Below, in pieces: positions 8,006 to 17,305 of a stretch of 64,000 nucleotides of DNA. The stretch covers positions 1 through 64,000 of the forward strand of contig BEHR01000015.1 of the NCBI GenBank assembly GCA_002898555.1. The letters are read 5' to 3'. This DNA comes from a bacterium HR15 (GTDB lineage Bacteria > Armatimonadota > Fimbriimonadia > Fimbriimonadales > GBS-DC). The notes beneath the pieces were generated by a model. That model saw nothing but the letters and a program-made list of their open reading frames with translations, was not told the DNA's origin and made no database searches. The stretch's first letter is position 1. Each line of letters opens with the position of its first letter. The position numbers were made by a program, and so were the translations under genes.

Positions 8006-10276
8006 TTAAGCCGCCTGAAGTGCTTGTGCCTGTAACCAACGCGCAAGTGTGCGTCGCAGTTCATCGGGTTTGATGGGCTTGGCGAGGTAGTCGTCCATAC
8101 CGCACGCAAGGCACTGTTGGCGGTCACCTTCGAGCGCGTTGGCAGTCAGCGCAACAATGGGCACGCGAAGACCGCGTGCGCGTAGCTGGCGGGTGGCTTC
8201 ATAGCCGTCCATCTCAGGCATCTGACAGTCCATCAGGATTAAATCATAGGCGTTGGTCGTCGCCTTCTGCACCGCTTCCACGCCATTGATGGCGACCTCT
8301 ACTTCCAAGTGCCACTTGCTCAGCATGCGCAGGGCAACCTTACGGTTCACTTCGTTATCCTCCACCAGCAGGATGCGCTTACCAGGGGGAACTTCAGGGA
8401 GCGGCTCGGAGAGGTCCGGCGTTGTCTGCGAGGGTGCTTCCGCTGGTGGTAGCGGGAGATCCACATAGAAGGTGCTGCCCTTGCCCGGCGCGCTCTCTAC
8501 GCCAATCTGCCCGCCCATCAGCTCGGCAAGCCGCTTGCAGATAGTTAGTCCCAGCCCTGTGCCCCCATATTTACGCGTGGTGGAGCTGTCCGCTTGGGCG
8601 AACGGCTCAAAGATAGATGCCTGTCGGTCAGGTGGGATGCCGATGCCCGTATCTTGCACCATAAGGCGGACACCACACGGGTAGAGGTCTGACGGCTCCA
8701 CTCGCACCACCACCTCGCCCTGCTCGGTGAACTTTATCGCGTTGCTAATGAAGTTTGCCAGAATCTGGCGCAAACGCACCGGGTCGCCCAATACCACGGG
8801 CGGCACATCGGGAGCTATCTGCGCGGTCAAGCGCAAACCCTTCGCCTCAGCGCGCGCCTGAAAGAGACGCGCTGTATCATGCACCAAATCGCTCAGCACC
8901 ACAGGCAGGGCTTCTAAATGCAGTCGCCCCGCCTCAATCTTGGAAAGGTCTAAGATGTCGTTGAGCAAGCTCAGCAGGTGATCCGCGCTCACACGCAGCG
9001 TGTTCAGATAGTCGCGCTGCTCCTCATTGAGTGGGGTGCCCATCAGCAGCTCCACCATGCCCAGAATGCCGTTCATGGGGGTACGGATCTCATGGCTCAT
9101 ATTCGCAAGGAACTCGCTTTTGGCACGATTCGCAGCTTCGGCGGCAAGCGCCATCTCCTGCGCTTGCAAGATTTGCATCTCCAGCTCCATATTGAGTTCG
9201 GCAAGGCGCAGTTCCACACGCTTGCGCTCCGTGATATTGCGCACCAACGCCAACACCCGATTCTGCTGATAAGGCACGAGGCGCGCCTCGTAAAATTGAT
9301 GCCCGATGGGTGTCTGCAGCTCGTATTCCAGAATGTGCGGTTCACCGGTGGTCAGCACCTGACGGATGCTAGCCAAGGCATAGTTTGCCAGACCGAGCGG
9401 CAGTAACTCGTGCAAAGTTCTGCCTAAAATTTGTTCAGGGGATGCAAGCAACTCCGCTTGATTGTTCGCATGCACCTGATGGTAGACGCCCTGTTCATCC
9501 AGCACAAAAATCAGGTCGGGCAGCGCGTCCAGGATCGAGCGGCTGTAGGCTTCGCTTTCGAGGAGGCGCAGCGAAGCCCTCCGATATCGGCTCCATCCAA
9601 GGGTGGTGAGCCAACCAATGAGGACAGCCATCGCTGTGGAATACATTAGCCCACGCCAGAAGGCGTGCGTGGCAGCCGCCAGCTCCTGTTCGTAGTGCTG
9701 CAGCGTGATGTCGACGCCCGCGGCACCCTGAATGCGCCCTTGTCGATCGCGAATAGGCGCATATGCACTCCAGAAGGTGCCCCAGCGGTCCGTGTAGGGG
9801 GCAGGATCTACTTGGGGGCGTCCTGTGCGCAACACGGCGAACATCGCAGGCGTTGCCTCTGGGTACTCCTCCCACAGGTAAGACTTGTCATCGACGCCGT
9901 CACCATCGTGGTCGCCTGGGGGTGTCGGGTCTAACAGAAAATAGATTTTGCCGTCGCGCTCGGTGAAGGTGTAGACATAGCGCAGATCGGGATAAAGGCG
10001 CTGGAATTGCGCCAGAGGGTGAATGGCACGGCGATAGCGGGGTGTGTTCTCTTCGCCGGGACGAAAACGCAGGTGCTGGTCACCATCCACCAGGAGTGCG
10101 GCAGCCGCCGCCAGCCCTTGCAGGCGTGTCTTCACCTCGCTATCGAGAGACCGCCTTGCTTGGCGATAGAGCGCGTATTGCCCAAGCGCGGCAACAGCGA
10201 TCAGAACCGCTGCCACCGTCAGCCACAACCCGACCGCCTGCAGCCTCGGCGTCGCCCTGCTCAACCACTTCCGCAT
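8006..10276 (-). CDS. Hybrid sensor histidine kinase (periplasmic sensor, PAS, HisKA, HATPase, receiver)
   Basis: The 756-residue protein has a first membrane segment at about 14-36, an extracytoplasmic sensor at about 40-205 that looks Cache-like, a second membrane segment at about 208-230, and a PAS domain at about 245-355. A short coiled coil then leads to HisKA, with phospho-histidine H395 in '[12 protein letters not shown]', and a HATPase domain with the N, G1 and G2 boxes ('[10 protein letters not shown]', 'DTGIGIP', 'GGTGLGLTI'). The C-terminal receiver carries D683 in '[13 protein letters not shown]'. The HPt protein at 7589 is the likely partner. It follows the cytochrome oxidase operon on the same strand by 40 nt and may be co-transcribed, which would hint at sensing of redox or electron-transport state. 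Confidence 0.93.
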   Translation of the reverse strand: MRKWLSRATPRLQAVGLWLTVAAVLIAVAALGQYALYRQARRSLDSEVKTRLQGLAAAAALLVDGDQHLRFRPGEENTPRYRRAIHPLAQFQRLYPDLRYVYTFTERDGKIYFLLDPTPPGDHDGDGVDDKSYLWEEYPEATPAMFAVLRTGRPQVDPAPYTDRWGTFWSAYAPIRDRQGRIQGAAGVDITLQHYEQELAAATHAFWRGLMYSTAMAVLIGWLTTLGWSRYRRASLRLLESEAYSRSILDALPDLIFVLDEQGVYHQVHANNQAELLASPEQILGRTLHELLPLGLANYALASIRQVLTTGEPHILEYELQTPIGHQFYEARLVPYQQNRVLALVRNITERKRVELRLAELNMELEMQILQAQEMALAAEAANRAKSEFLANMSHEIRTPMNGILGMVELLMGTPLNEEQRDYLNTLRVSADHLLSLLNDILDLSKIEAGRLHLEALPVVLSDLVHDTARLFQARAEAKGLRLTAQIAPDVPPVVLGDPVRLRQILANFISNAIKFTEQGEVVVRVEPSDLYPCGVRLMVQDTGIGIPPDRQASIFEPFAQADSSTTRKYGGTGLGLTICKRLAELMGGQIGVESAPGKGSTFYVDLPLPPAEAPSQTTPDLSEPLPEVPPGKRILLVEDNEVNRKVALRMLSKWHLEVEVAINGVEAVQKATTNAYDLILMDCQMPEMDGYEATRQLRARGLRVPIVALTANALEGDRQQCLACGMDDYLAKPIKPDELRRTLARWLQAQALQAA

Positions 10277-10316
10277 ACAGGACGGTTATTCCACATTGGA
10301 GGTGCAGGTTCCCCAT

Positions 10317-10538
10317 CTATTGCATTGTGCGCCACCAGCGATAGGCGATCCAGCCACCCAACAAGTAGGGCACGAGCAGCAGCAGGTAGATACCCGCCTG
10401 TAAGCCGCTGGTGAGACCCGGATCGGACGCGCTTTCCACCGCGGCACGACACAGGGCACACTGTGCTGACGCCTTCGCCATCAGCGCGAATCCCCCGGCA
10501 AGCAGACATCCCATTCGCCGCCTCATAACGCAGCTCAT
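10317..10538 (-). CDS. Small CxxC membrane protein of the oxidase operon
   Basis: A 73-residue protein with an N-terminal signal or membrane segment, a 'QCALCRAAVES' CxxC motif just after it, and one further membrane segment ending 'GGWIAYRWW'. A GGAGGGAG ribosome site precedes the ATG at 10538. It is the last small gene of the cox operon. Similar tiny QCxxC proteins sit in oxidase or electron-transport clusters of other bacteria. Metal handling for CuA/CuB is an obvious idea but is inferred only from the motif and position. Confidence 0.65.
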   Translation of the reverse strand: MSCVMRRRMGCLLAGGFALMAKASAQCALCRAAVESASDPGLTSGLQAGIYLLLLVPYLLGGWIAYRWWRTMQ

Positions 10539-10568
10539 AAAAGCGAACTCCCTCCTGCGTGTATTCGG

Positions 10569-10937
10569 TTATGGATGCCCCCAGAAGGAGATGAGACTTA
10601 CGGCGTCGGGCATCAAGCCGGCAACCAGCGCAATCACCAGCAGGGTCGGCAGCAAAATAGCGTAGATCAGGCTCAGCCGTTCGAAGCGCATATGCATAAA
10701 GTACGCCACGATCAGCCCTGCCTTCATCAGACCAATAACGGTCAGCAGGCTCCACTTGATGGGCAGTGCGAGCGTTGTCGCCTCGCTGATAAGCTCTACC
10801 AGATACGCGCCAAAGCTCAGCACGAAGAGCCAGCCCCACACCACTAAATAGACCCTGGTTGGCGGGTGGGGACGGTTGATGACCGGCTCTTGATGCACAT
10901 CGCCATGCACGATAGTCGCTTCATGCACCGCGCTCAT
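10569..10937 (-). CDS. Cytochrome c oxidase subunit IV (prokaryotic type)
   Basis: This 122-residue protein has three predicted membrane segments and a histidine-rich soluble N terminus ('HEATIVHGDVHQEP'). The pattern 'VWGWLFVLSFGAYLVEL...LPIKWSLLTVIGLMKAGLIVAYFMHMRFE' is the typical short subunit IV of caa3/aa3-type bacterial oxidases; the 'YFMHM' block is characteristic. It lies 13 nt after the first subunit III gene, within the operon. Confidence 0.85.
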   Translation of the reverse strand: MSAVHEATIVHGDVHQEPVINRPHPPTRVYLVVWGWLFVLSFGAYLVELISEATTLALPIKWSLLTVIGLMKAGLIVAYFMHMRFERLSLIYAILLPTLLVIALVAGLMPDAVSLISFWGHP

Positions 10938-10949
10938 CGTTGCACCTCC

Positions 10950-11606
10950 TCAAAACAGGTAGAAGAAAGTGAAGATAAAGACCCACACGAGGTCCACGAA
11001 GTGCCAGTAAAGCCCGGCGATTTCCACGCCCTCGTAGGAGCCTCGTCGGGCATAGACCCCTTTGAGCACGCGCCTCGTGATCGCCGAGAGATAAATCACG
11101 CCGCTCAGCACATGCAGCCCGTGGAAGCCTGTCAGGGTGAAGAAGAAGGCTCCGAACTGCGGTGCGCCCCACGGGTTGCCCCAGGGACGAACCCCTTCGG
11201 TGATGAGCTTCGTCCACTCATACGCCTGACAGCCCAGGAAGGTCAACCCACCCAGAATGGTCAGCATAAGGAAGCGGGCACATCGGGACCGGTCGCCTTC
11301 ATACCCCGCATGCACCGCCAGCGCCATCGTGCCGCTGCTGGAAATCAACACAAAGGTCATGAAGGCTATCAGCAGCAGTGGGATTTCTTTGCCGAACAGG
11401 TGCAGCGCGAACACGCGCGAGGGGTCGGGCCAGTCGGGAGTAATGACCCGCACCGAGCCGTAAATCACCAGAAAGCCGCCGAAGGTGAAGGCATCCGAGA
11501 GCAGGAACACCCACATCATCAACTTGCCCCAGCGGATGCCGAACGGCGAGCGTCCGCCTGCCCAGACCGATTCTTGCATCGGTTGTGTCTGTGTTTGCAT
11601 AGCCAC
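10950..11606 (-). CDS. ctaE: Cytochrome c oxidase subunit III (copy 1)
   Basis: A 218-residue heme-copper oxidase subunit III with about five or six membrane helices. Diagnostic blocks are 'FHGLHVLSGVIYL' and the final 'EIAGLYWHFVDLVWVFIFTFFYL'. It is separated by 4 nt from a second, different subunit III gene, so the enzyme may use a heterodimeric or split subunit III, as found in several thermophile and Bacteroidota-type oxidases. Confidence 0.92.
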   Translation of the reverse strand: MAMQTQTQPMQESVWAGGRSPFGIRWGKLMMWVFLLSDAFTFGGFLVIYGSVRVITPDWPDPSRVFALHLFGKEIPLLLIAFMTFVLISSSGTMALAVHAGYEGDRSRCARFLMLTILGGLTFLGCQAYEWTKLITEGVRPWGNPWGAPQFGAFFFTLTGFHGLHVLSGVIYLSAITRRVLKGVYARRGSYEGVEIAGLYWHFVDLVWVFIFTFFYLF

Positions 11607-11609
11607 CTC

Positions 11610-12242
11610 CTATATCGCCTTCAGATTCAGCAACAGAAAGAGCCAGAGCCATACCAAGGTCAGAAAATGCCAGTAGAACGCGCTCAGCTCCACAGCGAGC
11701 GGGTTCAGGGTCGTCCCCTGTCGTAAGAGGGCAACCGCCCACACGCCGAACAGGATGCCCACACCTACGATCAGGTGAACTCCATGCGTCGCGGTCAGCA
11801 CATAGAAGAAGCTGCTGAACACATGGGTTTGCAGATGGAGACCCGCATCGCGCAATTGCTGCCACGCATAAACTTGCCCTGCGAGGAACAGCACGCCCAA
11901 CGCAAGAGTCAAACCCAGCCCTTGCATTGTGGAGAGAGCGCGCCCCTGCCGTGCCTGTCTCAGCGCCCACTGGCAACTAAAGCTGCTCAGGATCAGCACG
12001 AGGGTGTTTGCCCAGAGGATGCTGGGCAGTTCCAGCGGGAAGCGGCTCCGCTGGGGCAGGTGTACCAGGTACGCGCTGCTCAAACCGGCGAACAACATCG
12101 CGACGGCAAAAATAGCAAGCCACACGCCCCATCGTGCCGGGGTCGATGGTGCCGGAGCGGGCTGTTCCCGTCGGGAAAATCCATCGCCCCCGAAGGGTGG
12201 TATCGGCTCGCGTGGCTTCGAAAGCGGTTTAACGGACGCCAT
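11610..12242 (-). CDS. Cytochrome c oxidase subunit III (copy 2)
   Basis: A 210-residue second member of the subunit III family. A charged, proline-rich cytosolic N terminus of about 35 residues precedes five helices, and the family signatures 'THGVHLIVGVGIL' and 'ELSAFYWHFLTLVWLWLFL' are present. Its start overlaps the end of the subunit I gene by 14 nt, implying translational coupling. Sequence differs strongly from copy 1, so this is an old division of labour rather than a recent duplication. Confidence 0.9.
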   Translation of the reverse strand: MASVKPLSKPREPIPPFGGDGFSRREQPAPAPSTPARWGVWLAIFAVAMLFAGLSSAYLVHLPQRSRFPLELPSILWANTLVLILSSFSCQWALRQARQGRALSTMQGLGLTLALGVLFLAGQVYAWQQLRDAGLHLQTHVFSSFFYVLTATHGVHLIVGVGILFGVWAVALLRQGTTLNPLAVELSAFYWHFLTLVWLWLFLLLNLKAI

Positions 12243-14013
12243 TTCCGCTCACCTCCACACCCACAGGGGGCGTATTCTGCGGCAGGTAATCCTCCGCCGT
12301 GTCGGGACGACTGAACTCATAGGGACCACGGTAAACCACAGGCTGCTCCTCACCCCAATTCAGATGAGGCGGTGGCGAGGAGGTCTGCCACTCCAGTGTG
12401 TTCGCCCGCCACGGATTCGGGTCAGTCGCCCGACGCCCCTTAAACAAGCTCCAGAAGAAGTTAACCACGAACAGCAGCTGCGCCCCGATGAGAATCAAGC
12501 CGAAGATGCTTATCACCCTCTCCCAAGGCACCCATTGCTGCAGATACTGGTAAGCATGAGGGCTATAGATGCGGCGCATCATGCCGCCCAGCCCCATCAC
12601 ATGCATGGGGACGAAAGTGGCATACACCCCAATAAAGGTGAGCCAGAAGTGCCACTTGCCCAGCGACTCGCTCATAAATCGCCCGAAGATCTTCGGGAAC
12701 CAGTAGTAGGTGGCAGCAAAGATAGCGAACAGCACCGAACTCGCCATAATCACATGGAAGTGCCCCACTACGAAAGCCGTGTCGTGCAGGTAGAGGTCGG
12801 TGGAGGCAGTGCCAAGAAACAGCCCGCCCAATCCGCCCGTCACCACCAGCGACAGGAACCCGATTGCAAAGAGCATCGGGGTGGTGAACTGAATCTTGCC
12901 CTTCCACAGCGTGGCTGCGTAGCACAGAATAATCGTGCCGAACGGCACGCTAATCAGGATGGTCAGCAGCGAGAACACCATCGCAATATAGGGGTTCAAC
13001 CCGCTGGTGAACATGTGGTGCCCCCACACGATGCAGCTGAGGATGGTCATCACGACAAAGCTGATGATAATCAAGCGGTAGCCGAAGATGGGCTTACGGC
13101 TGAAGGTCGCGATGATGTCGCCGATGAAGCCAAGCGCTGGAATCGCCAGAATGTAGACCTCTGGATGCCCTAAGTACCAGAACAGGTGCTGCCACAGCAA
13201 CGGGTTGCCCCCACGCGTCTCCACCAGCTGCCCGCCGATGTAGACGGTGGGCATGTAGAAGCTGGTGCCCAGGTGGCGATCCAGCAATAGCAGAATGGCA
13301 CCTGCAAGCAGGACGGGGAAAGTCACCAGCCCGATCACGGAGGCGAAGAACACGCCCCATGTGCTGAGTGGCAGACGCATCAGGCTCATGCCCTTGGTGC
13401 GCAGATTCAGCGTGGTCACGATATAGTTCAATCCGCCCATCAGGGTGGCAACGATCAGCAGCGCCATGCTCAACAGCCAGATGGTCTGTCCCAGTCCGCT
13501 GCCTGCCACCGCGGCGGCATGCACGCTCAAAGGTGGGTAGACCGTCCAGCCCGCCGCTGCTGCTCCCCCTTCCACCAAAAAGGAGAGCAGCATCACCACA
13601 CACGACGCCAGAAAGACCCAGTACGAGAGCATGTTCAACACAGGGAACGCCATATCGCGCGCCCCGATTTGCAGCGGGATTAGGTAGTTGCCGAAGCCCC
13701 CGGTGAGCATCATTGTCTGGAAGTGGAACACCAGAATGGTGCCGTGAATGGTGATGATTGCCAGGTAGAATTCGGGCTTAATCACGCCGCCCTGCGCCCC
13801 GAAGGGGAACAACCGCTCCAACAGAGGCGACGCCTGATCGCCCCAGCCCAGTTGATACCGGATCAACGCCGCGAGTAAACCGCCCAGCAGCGCCATAAAA
13901 TACGCCGTGAAGATATACTGCGTGGCGATTACCTTATGGTCGGTGCTGAACACATATTTGCGAATCCAGCTTTCGGAATGTGCATGTGCCAAATGCTCTG
14001 CATGAACCGCCAT
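12229..14013 (-). CDS. ctaD: Cytochrome c oxidase subunit I
   Basis: The 594-residue catalytic subunit holds the low-spin heme and the heme a3-CuB site where O2 is reduced and protons are pumped. The CuB histidine and Tyr-crosslink block 'GHPEVYILAIPALG' contains the helix VI glutamate of A-type oxidases. 'WGHHMFTSG' supplies the other CuB histidines, and 'VVGHFHVIMAS' the heme ligands. There are twelve or more membrane helices with a C-terminal extension. It sits between subunit II (11 nt upstream) and subunit III copy 2 (overlap). Confidence 0.96.
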   Translation of the reverse strand: MAVHAEHLAHAHSESWIRKYVFSTDHKVIATQYIFTAYFMALLGGLLAALIRYQLGWGDQASPLLERLFPFGAQGGVIKPEFYLAIITIHGTILVFHFQTMMLTGGFGNYLIPLQIGARDMAFPVLNMLSYWVFLASCVVMLLSFLVEGGAAAAGWTVYPPLSVHAAAVAGSGLGQTIWLLSMALLIVATLMGGLNYIVTTLNLRTKGMSLMRLPLSTWGVFFASVIGLVTFPVLLAGAILLLLDRHLGTSFYMPTVYIGGQLVETRGGNPLLWQHLFWYLGHPEVYILAIPALGFIGDIIATFSRKPIFGYRLIIISFVVMTILSCIVWGHHMFTSGLNPYIAMVFSLLTILISVPFGTIILCYAATLWKGKIQFTTPMLFAIGFLSLVVTGGLGGLFLGTASTDLYLHDTAFVVGHFHVIMASSVLFAIFAATYYWFPKIFGRFMSESLGKWHFWLTFIGVYATFVPMHVMGLGGMMRRIYSPHAYQYLQQWVPWERVISIFGLILIGAQLLFVVNFFWSLFKGRRATDPNPWRANTLEWQTSSPPPHLNWGEEQPVVYRGPYEFSRPDTAEDYLPQNTPPVGVEVSGNGVR

Positions 14014-14024
14014 CGTTTCCCTCC

Positions 14025-14873
14025 TTATTGTCCGCGTTTGCTGAAAGGAGTCTGCTGGGCGAGCCAGTTCTGAACCGCCTGTTCATCCTCCACAACCAGC
14101 AGCCCCTTCATGTTGTAATGTCCCATGCCGCACAGTTCGGCACAGGCAATCTCGTAGTTGCCCTTGCGCTGCGGTGTAAACCACATGCGGGTTGTGTAGC
14201 CGGGTACACAGTCCATCTTGATGCGCATAGGAGGCAAGAAAAAGCTATGCAGCACATCCCGGGAACGCAGATATATCATCACTGGACGACCCTCCGGAAC
14301 ATGCATCACATTAATAAGCAGGATATCATCCCGCGCAGCAGGGTCCGACAGATCCAATCCGATCGGGTTCTCATCGGAAATGAGCCGTGGGTTGGTGCGT
14401 CCAAACCGTCCATCGGCACCCGGATAGCGCACATGCCAAGCGAACTGCTGCCCTGTGACCTCCACTTCGAAAGCGTTTGCAGGGGGTTTACCGAAAAACG
14501 CGCCCCAAACCTTGTTGCTCATATGGTCGAAAGTGAGGTCTGCCACCAGCAGTAGCCCGATGGGTACCAGCACCCAAAGCCACTCCTTTGGGCGATCCGC
14601 AGGCAGGTAAATCGCTCTTACCTCTGCTGGTCGACTCAGTGCGACCCAGCCCAGATAGAGGTGCAACCCTACAAAGCCGATGACGCTGATGCCCAGAATA
14701 ACCCACAAGATGGCGTCGATCTGGGGGGCGAAGTCAGATGCGGGCGGTGGCATCTTATGCAGGTTCGCTCCGAAAAGCCAAAGCGTCGCCAGCGTAAATA
14801 ACCAAAGGGCAACGCCCAGCACGAACCCCGTCCTCCGGTCACGACTGCTCGCCTGTTGCTGTGAAACTGCCAT
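14025..14873 (-). CDS. ctaC: Cytochrome c oxidase subunit II (CuA)
   Basis: A 282-residue protein with two membrane helices (about 18-40 and 55-78) and a periplasmic cupredoxin domain. The CuA ligands are visible: a histidine in 'DVLHSFFLPPM' and the 'CAELCGMGHYNM' box supplying two cysteines, a glutamate, a histidine and a methionine. No CxxCH is present, so it has no fused heme c domain and must receive electrons from a separate cytochrome or copper protein. The AAGGAGGT ribosome site fits the ATG at 14873. It is the first gene of the operon. Confidence 0.95.
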   Translation of the reverse strand: MAVSQQQASSRDRRTGFVLGVALWLFTLATLWLFGANLHKMPPPASDFAPQIDAILWVILGISVIGFVGLHLYLGWVALSRPAEVRAIYLPADRPKEWLWVLVPIGLLLVADLTFDHMSNKVWGAFFGKPPANAFEVEVTGQQFAWHVRYPGADGRFGRTNPRLISDENPIGLDLSDPAARDDILLINVMHVPEGRPVMIYLRSRDVLHSFFLPPMRIKMDCVPGYTTRMWFTPQRKGNYEIACAELCGMGHYNMKGLLVVEDEQAVQNWLAQQTPFSKRGQ

Positions 14874-14970
14874 CGTCCAAACCTCCTTCTCTACTTGGTT
14901 GCCCCGATAAGCCTTTTACATCTGTCAGTCTACCAAGGGTCAGTTGACCAAAGTGATTAACTGACAAAGC

Positions 14971-15021
14971 AGTATACCCAACGCCTGACGGCTTTGTCAA
15001 GGGGTGCCGAGGGTGTTCGAA
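14971..15021 (-). promoter_or_regulatory. Promoter of the cytochrome oxidase operon with TTCGAACACCCTC box
   Basis: Read on the minus strand, TTGACA (14995-15000) and TATACT (14971-14976) are spaced 18 nt. The TTCGAACACCCTC box (15009-15021) again lies 8 nt upstream of the -35, the same geometry as at the suf promoter and the leftmost promoter. Transcription would start about 14965, leaving a leader of roughly 90 nt. Confidence 0.75.
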
Positions 15022-15105
15022 AATTCACGGAGTGAGCTGGAGAGTGGGGCTACCTATCGAACAGCGATTCAAAAATGGGGTATACTATCTGATGGAGGAA
15101 AAGGG

Positions 15106-16896
15106 ATGAGAACTATCACTTTGCGTGGAGGCGAGTTTTTATTGCGCGAGGTGGAGCCGGCGCAAGTATTCACTCCTGAAGATTTCACTTCGGAAGACCT
15201 GCTGCTGGCACAAGCGGCTGAAGAGTTTGTGCGGGGCGAGGTTCAGCCTCGTAATGAAGCCATTGAGAAGCAGGAAGAGGGGCTAACGGTTCGCCTGCTC
15301 AAAAAGGCGGGCGAGCTGGGGTTGCTGGGGGCAGACCTGCCCGAAGCGTTCGGGGGGCTGGAGCTGCCCAAAACGACCAGCACGCTGATTGCCGAGAAGA
15401 TGAGCCTGCAGGCATCGTTTGCCGTCTCGTGGGGCGCGCATGTGGGCATCGGCACGCTGCCCATCCTCTTTTTCGGCACGCCCGAACAGAAACAGAAGTA
15501 CCTGCCCCGCCTGGCAAAGGGTGAACTGATCGCTGCCTTTGCGCTGAGCGAGGCGAACTGCGGTTCCGACCCCCTCTCTGCCCGCACGAAAGCCACTCTC
15601 GCCCCCGATGGGAAACACTATTTGCTGAACGGCGAGAAGATGTGGACGACCAACGCGGGCTGGGCAGACCTCTTTATCGTGTTCGCCAAAGTGGACGGAG
15701 AGAAGTTCACCGCCTTTATCGTGGAACGCGGCTTCCCAGGTGTCTCGGTCGGGCGCGAGGAGCACAAAATGGGCATCAAAGGCTCCAGCACGCGTCGCGT
15801 GATCTTAGACAACGCGCAGGTTCCCGTCGAAAATGTGCTGCACGAAATCGGCAAGGGGCATCATGTGGCGTTCGGTGTGCTGAACATCGGGCGGTTCAAA
15901 CTCGCTGCGGCTGCGCTGGGCGGCTCCAAAGAGGCACTCACTATCGCCACTCGCTACGCCAAAGAACGACAGCAGTTCGGGCAGCCCATCGCAAACTTCG
16001 GACTGATCAAACACAAACTGGCGGAGATGGCGACCCAGATTTACGCCCTCGAAAGCACCGTCTACCGCACCGCCGGCATGCTGGATGAGGTGTTTCACGG
16101 CATCGACCCACTTGCACCCGACGCGAACGCCCAATATCGCGAGGCGGACGAGGAGTATCCCGTCGAATGCGCCATCCTCAAAGTGTTCGGTTCCGAAGTG
16201 CTGGACTATGTGGCGGACGAAACGGTGCAAATTCACGGTGGGTTCGGCTACACGGAGGAGTTCCACGCCGCGCAAATCTATCGCGACAGCCGAATCAACC
16301 GCATCTTTGAGGGCACAAACGAGATCAATCGCCTGCTAATGCTGGATCAGTTGATGCGCCGTGCGCTGAAGGGCAAACTGCCCGGTCTGATGGAAGCGGC
16401 GCAAGCGATCCGCGCCGAGCTGAACCAGCCACAGATGCCCACGCCCGACCCTATCGATCCGCTGGAAGCCATCGGCAAATATATCGTGAATGCCAAGAAA
16501 GCCATCCTGATGACCGCGGGCATGGCGGTAGAGCAGGTCGGTACGGAGCTGGAAGAGAAGCAGGAGATTGTGGCGCACCTGGCGGACTGTCTCATCCAGC
16601 TCTACGCGATGGAGAGCGTGTGGCTGCGCACGCGCAAGTTGCAGCAAAAGGGGCTGGACATCACCATTCCACTGGCGATGACTCGGGTGTTCGCTTATGA
16701 GGCATTTGACACCATCGAGGCGCATGCGCGTCGTGCCCTGCACGCCTTTGCCGAGGGCGATATGCTGCAGATTCTGCTCGCCGCGCTCAAGCGCTATACC
16801 CGCCGCACGAGCGAGGTGAACACGATGGCGCTGCGCCGCCAGATTGCTGACTATGTGCTTCAGCATGAACGCGCATGGATGGCAGGCGGCAAGTGA
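15106..16896 (+). CDS. Acyl-CoA dehydrogenase, long form
   Basis: The 596-residue flavoenzyme oxidises acyl-CoA to trans-2-enoyl-CoA. The FAD/substrate blocks 'AFALSEANCGSDP' and 'KMWTTNAGWADL' and the catalytic-glutamate region 'RIFEGTNEINRLLM' are intact. Its length and the extra C-terminal helical domain (about 450-596) place it with VLCAD-like enzymes. The start chosen is the ATG at 15106, which follows GGAGGAAAAG; TATACT (15081-15086) lies 20 nt before the gene, so upstream in-frame codons are not coding. It is divergent from the cox operon. Confidence 0.93.
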   Translation: MRTITLRGGEFLLREVEPAQVFTPEDFTSEDLLLAQAAEEFVRGEVQPRNEAIEKQEEGLTVRLLKKAGELGLLGADLPEAFGGLELPKTTSTLIAEKMSLQASFAVSWGAHVGIGTLPILFFGTPEQKQKYLPRLAKGELIAAFALSEANCGSDPLSARTKATLAPDGKHYLLNGEKMWTTNAGWADLFIVFAKVDGEKFTAFIVERGFPGVSVGREEHKMGIKGSSTRRVILDNAQVPVENVLHEIGKGHHVAFGVLNIGRFKLAAAALGGSKEALTIATRYAKERQQFGQPIANFGLIKHKLAEMATQIYALESTVYRTAGMLDEVFHGIDPLAPDANAQYREADEEYPVECAILKVFGSEVLDYVADETVQIHGGFGYTEEFHAAQIYRDSRINRIFEGTNEINRLLMLDQLMRRALKGKLPGLMEAAQAIRAELNQPQMPTPDPIDPLEAIGKYIVNAKKAILMTAGMAVEQVGTELEEKQEIVAHLADCLIQLYAMESVWLRTRKLQQKGLDITIPLAMTRVFAYEAFDTIEAHARRALHAFAEGDMLQILLAALKRYTRRTSEVNTMALRRQIADYVLQHERAWMAGGK

Positions 16897-16958
16897 AGGC
16901 GGATAAAAACCCTCATGATTGAGCCGCACCTGAAACCCGATTTGCCTGCAATCCGTAG

Positions 16959-17305
16959 TATAATATAGATGGCAGGTGGGGAGGCAAGCCATTCGGGGGT
17001 GCCTCCCAGCACATTCACAATCGGGTGTTGCGACGAAGCGGTCCTCATAGGCAGCGCACACAGGCGCCAGCAGCTGATTGCTCAGATTCAGGCGCACCTG
17101 TGGAAAAACTTCCCCACGGAATGGCGCTGGAACCCTGTCCAAAGCCTACCGCGTCTAACCGATAATAGAGAGGTAGGTCTGTTGACAGGGAGAGAGTGAA
17201 CTGCCCTTTGCGTTTGGAGGGGGCGCCAGCACTATCTGGCTGAGCAATCGGAGACCGCAACCGCGCACTCCCTGCCTGCCAGCAACGACAAGGGGGTTAT
17301 GAACC
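16959..17305 (+). other. Promoter and long structured leader (or small RNA) upstream of prkA
   Basis: The 409-nt gap between the acyl-CoA dehydrogenase gene and prkA has TATAAT at 16959-16964 and then about 335 nt with many paired segments. There is a hairpin GAGGCA/TGCCTC (about 16980-17005). A nested hairpin pairs CCCTGTC with GACAGGG and, inside it, CCTACC with GGTAGG (about 17137-17188). A local GTGG/CCAC hairpin lies at about 17099-17116. Long-range arms pair GATTGCTCAG (about 17077) with CTGAGCAATC (about 17239), and GCGGTC (about 17037) with GACCGC (about 17252). I recognise no riboswitch, RNase P, tmRNA, SRP or 6S signature. A 76-codon ORF overlaps it but is probably chance. Confidence 0.55.

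Noticed and set aside
11929-13173. 414-codon plus-strand ORF opposite the oxidase genes
   Set aside because: It is antisense to subunit I and III genes with intact motifs, and has low-complexity His/Gln/Glu-rich composition typical of shadow frames.
16969-17199. 76-codon ORF in the prkA leader
   Set aside because: It begins 4 nt after the -10 box, runs through the paired RNA segments, has no ribosome site and no recognisable protein pattern.
16971-17270. Identification of the prkA leader as RNase P RNA, tmRNA, SRP RNA or 6S RNA
   Set aside because: None of the conserved core sequences of these RNAs is present.
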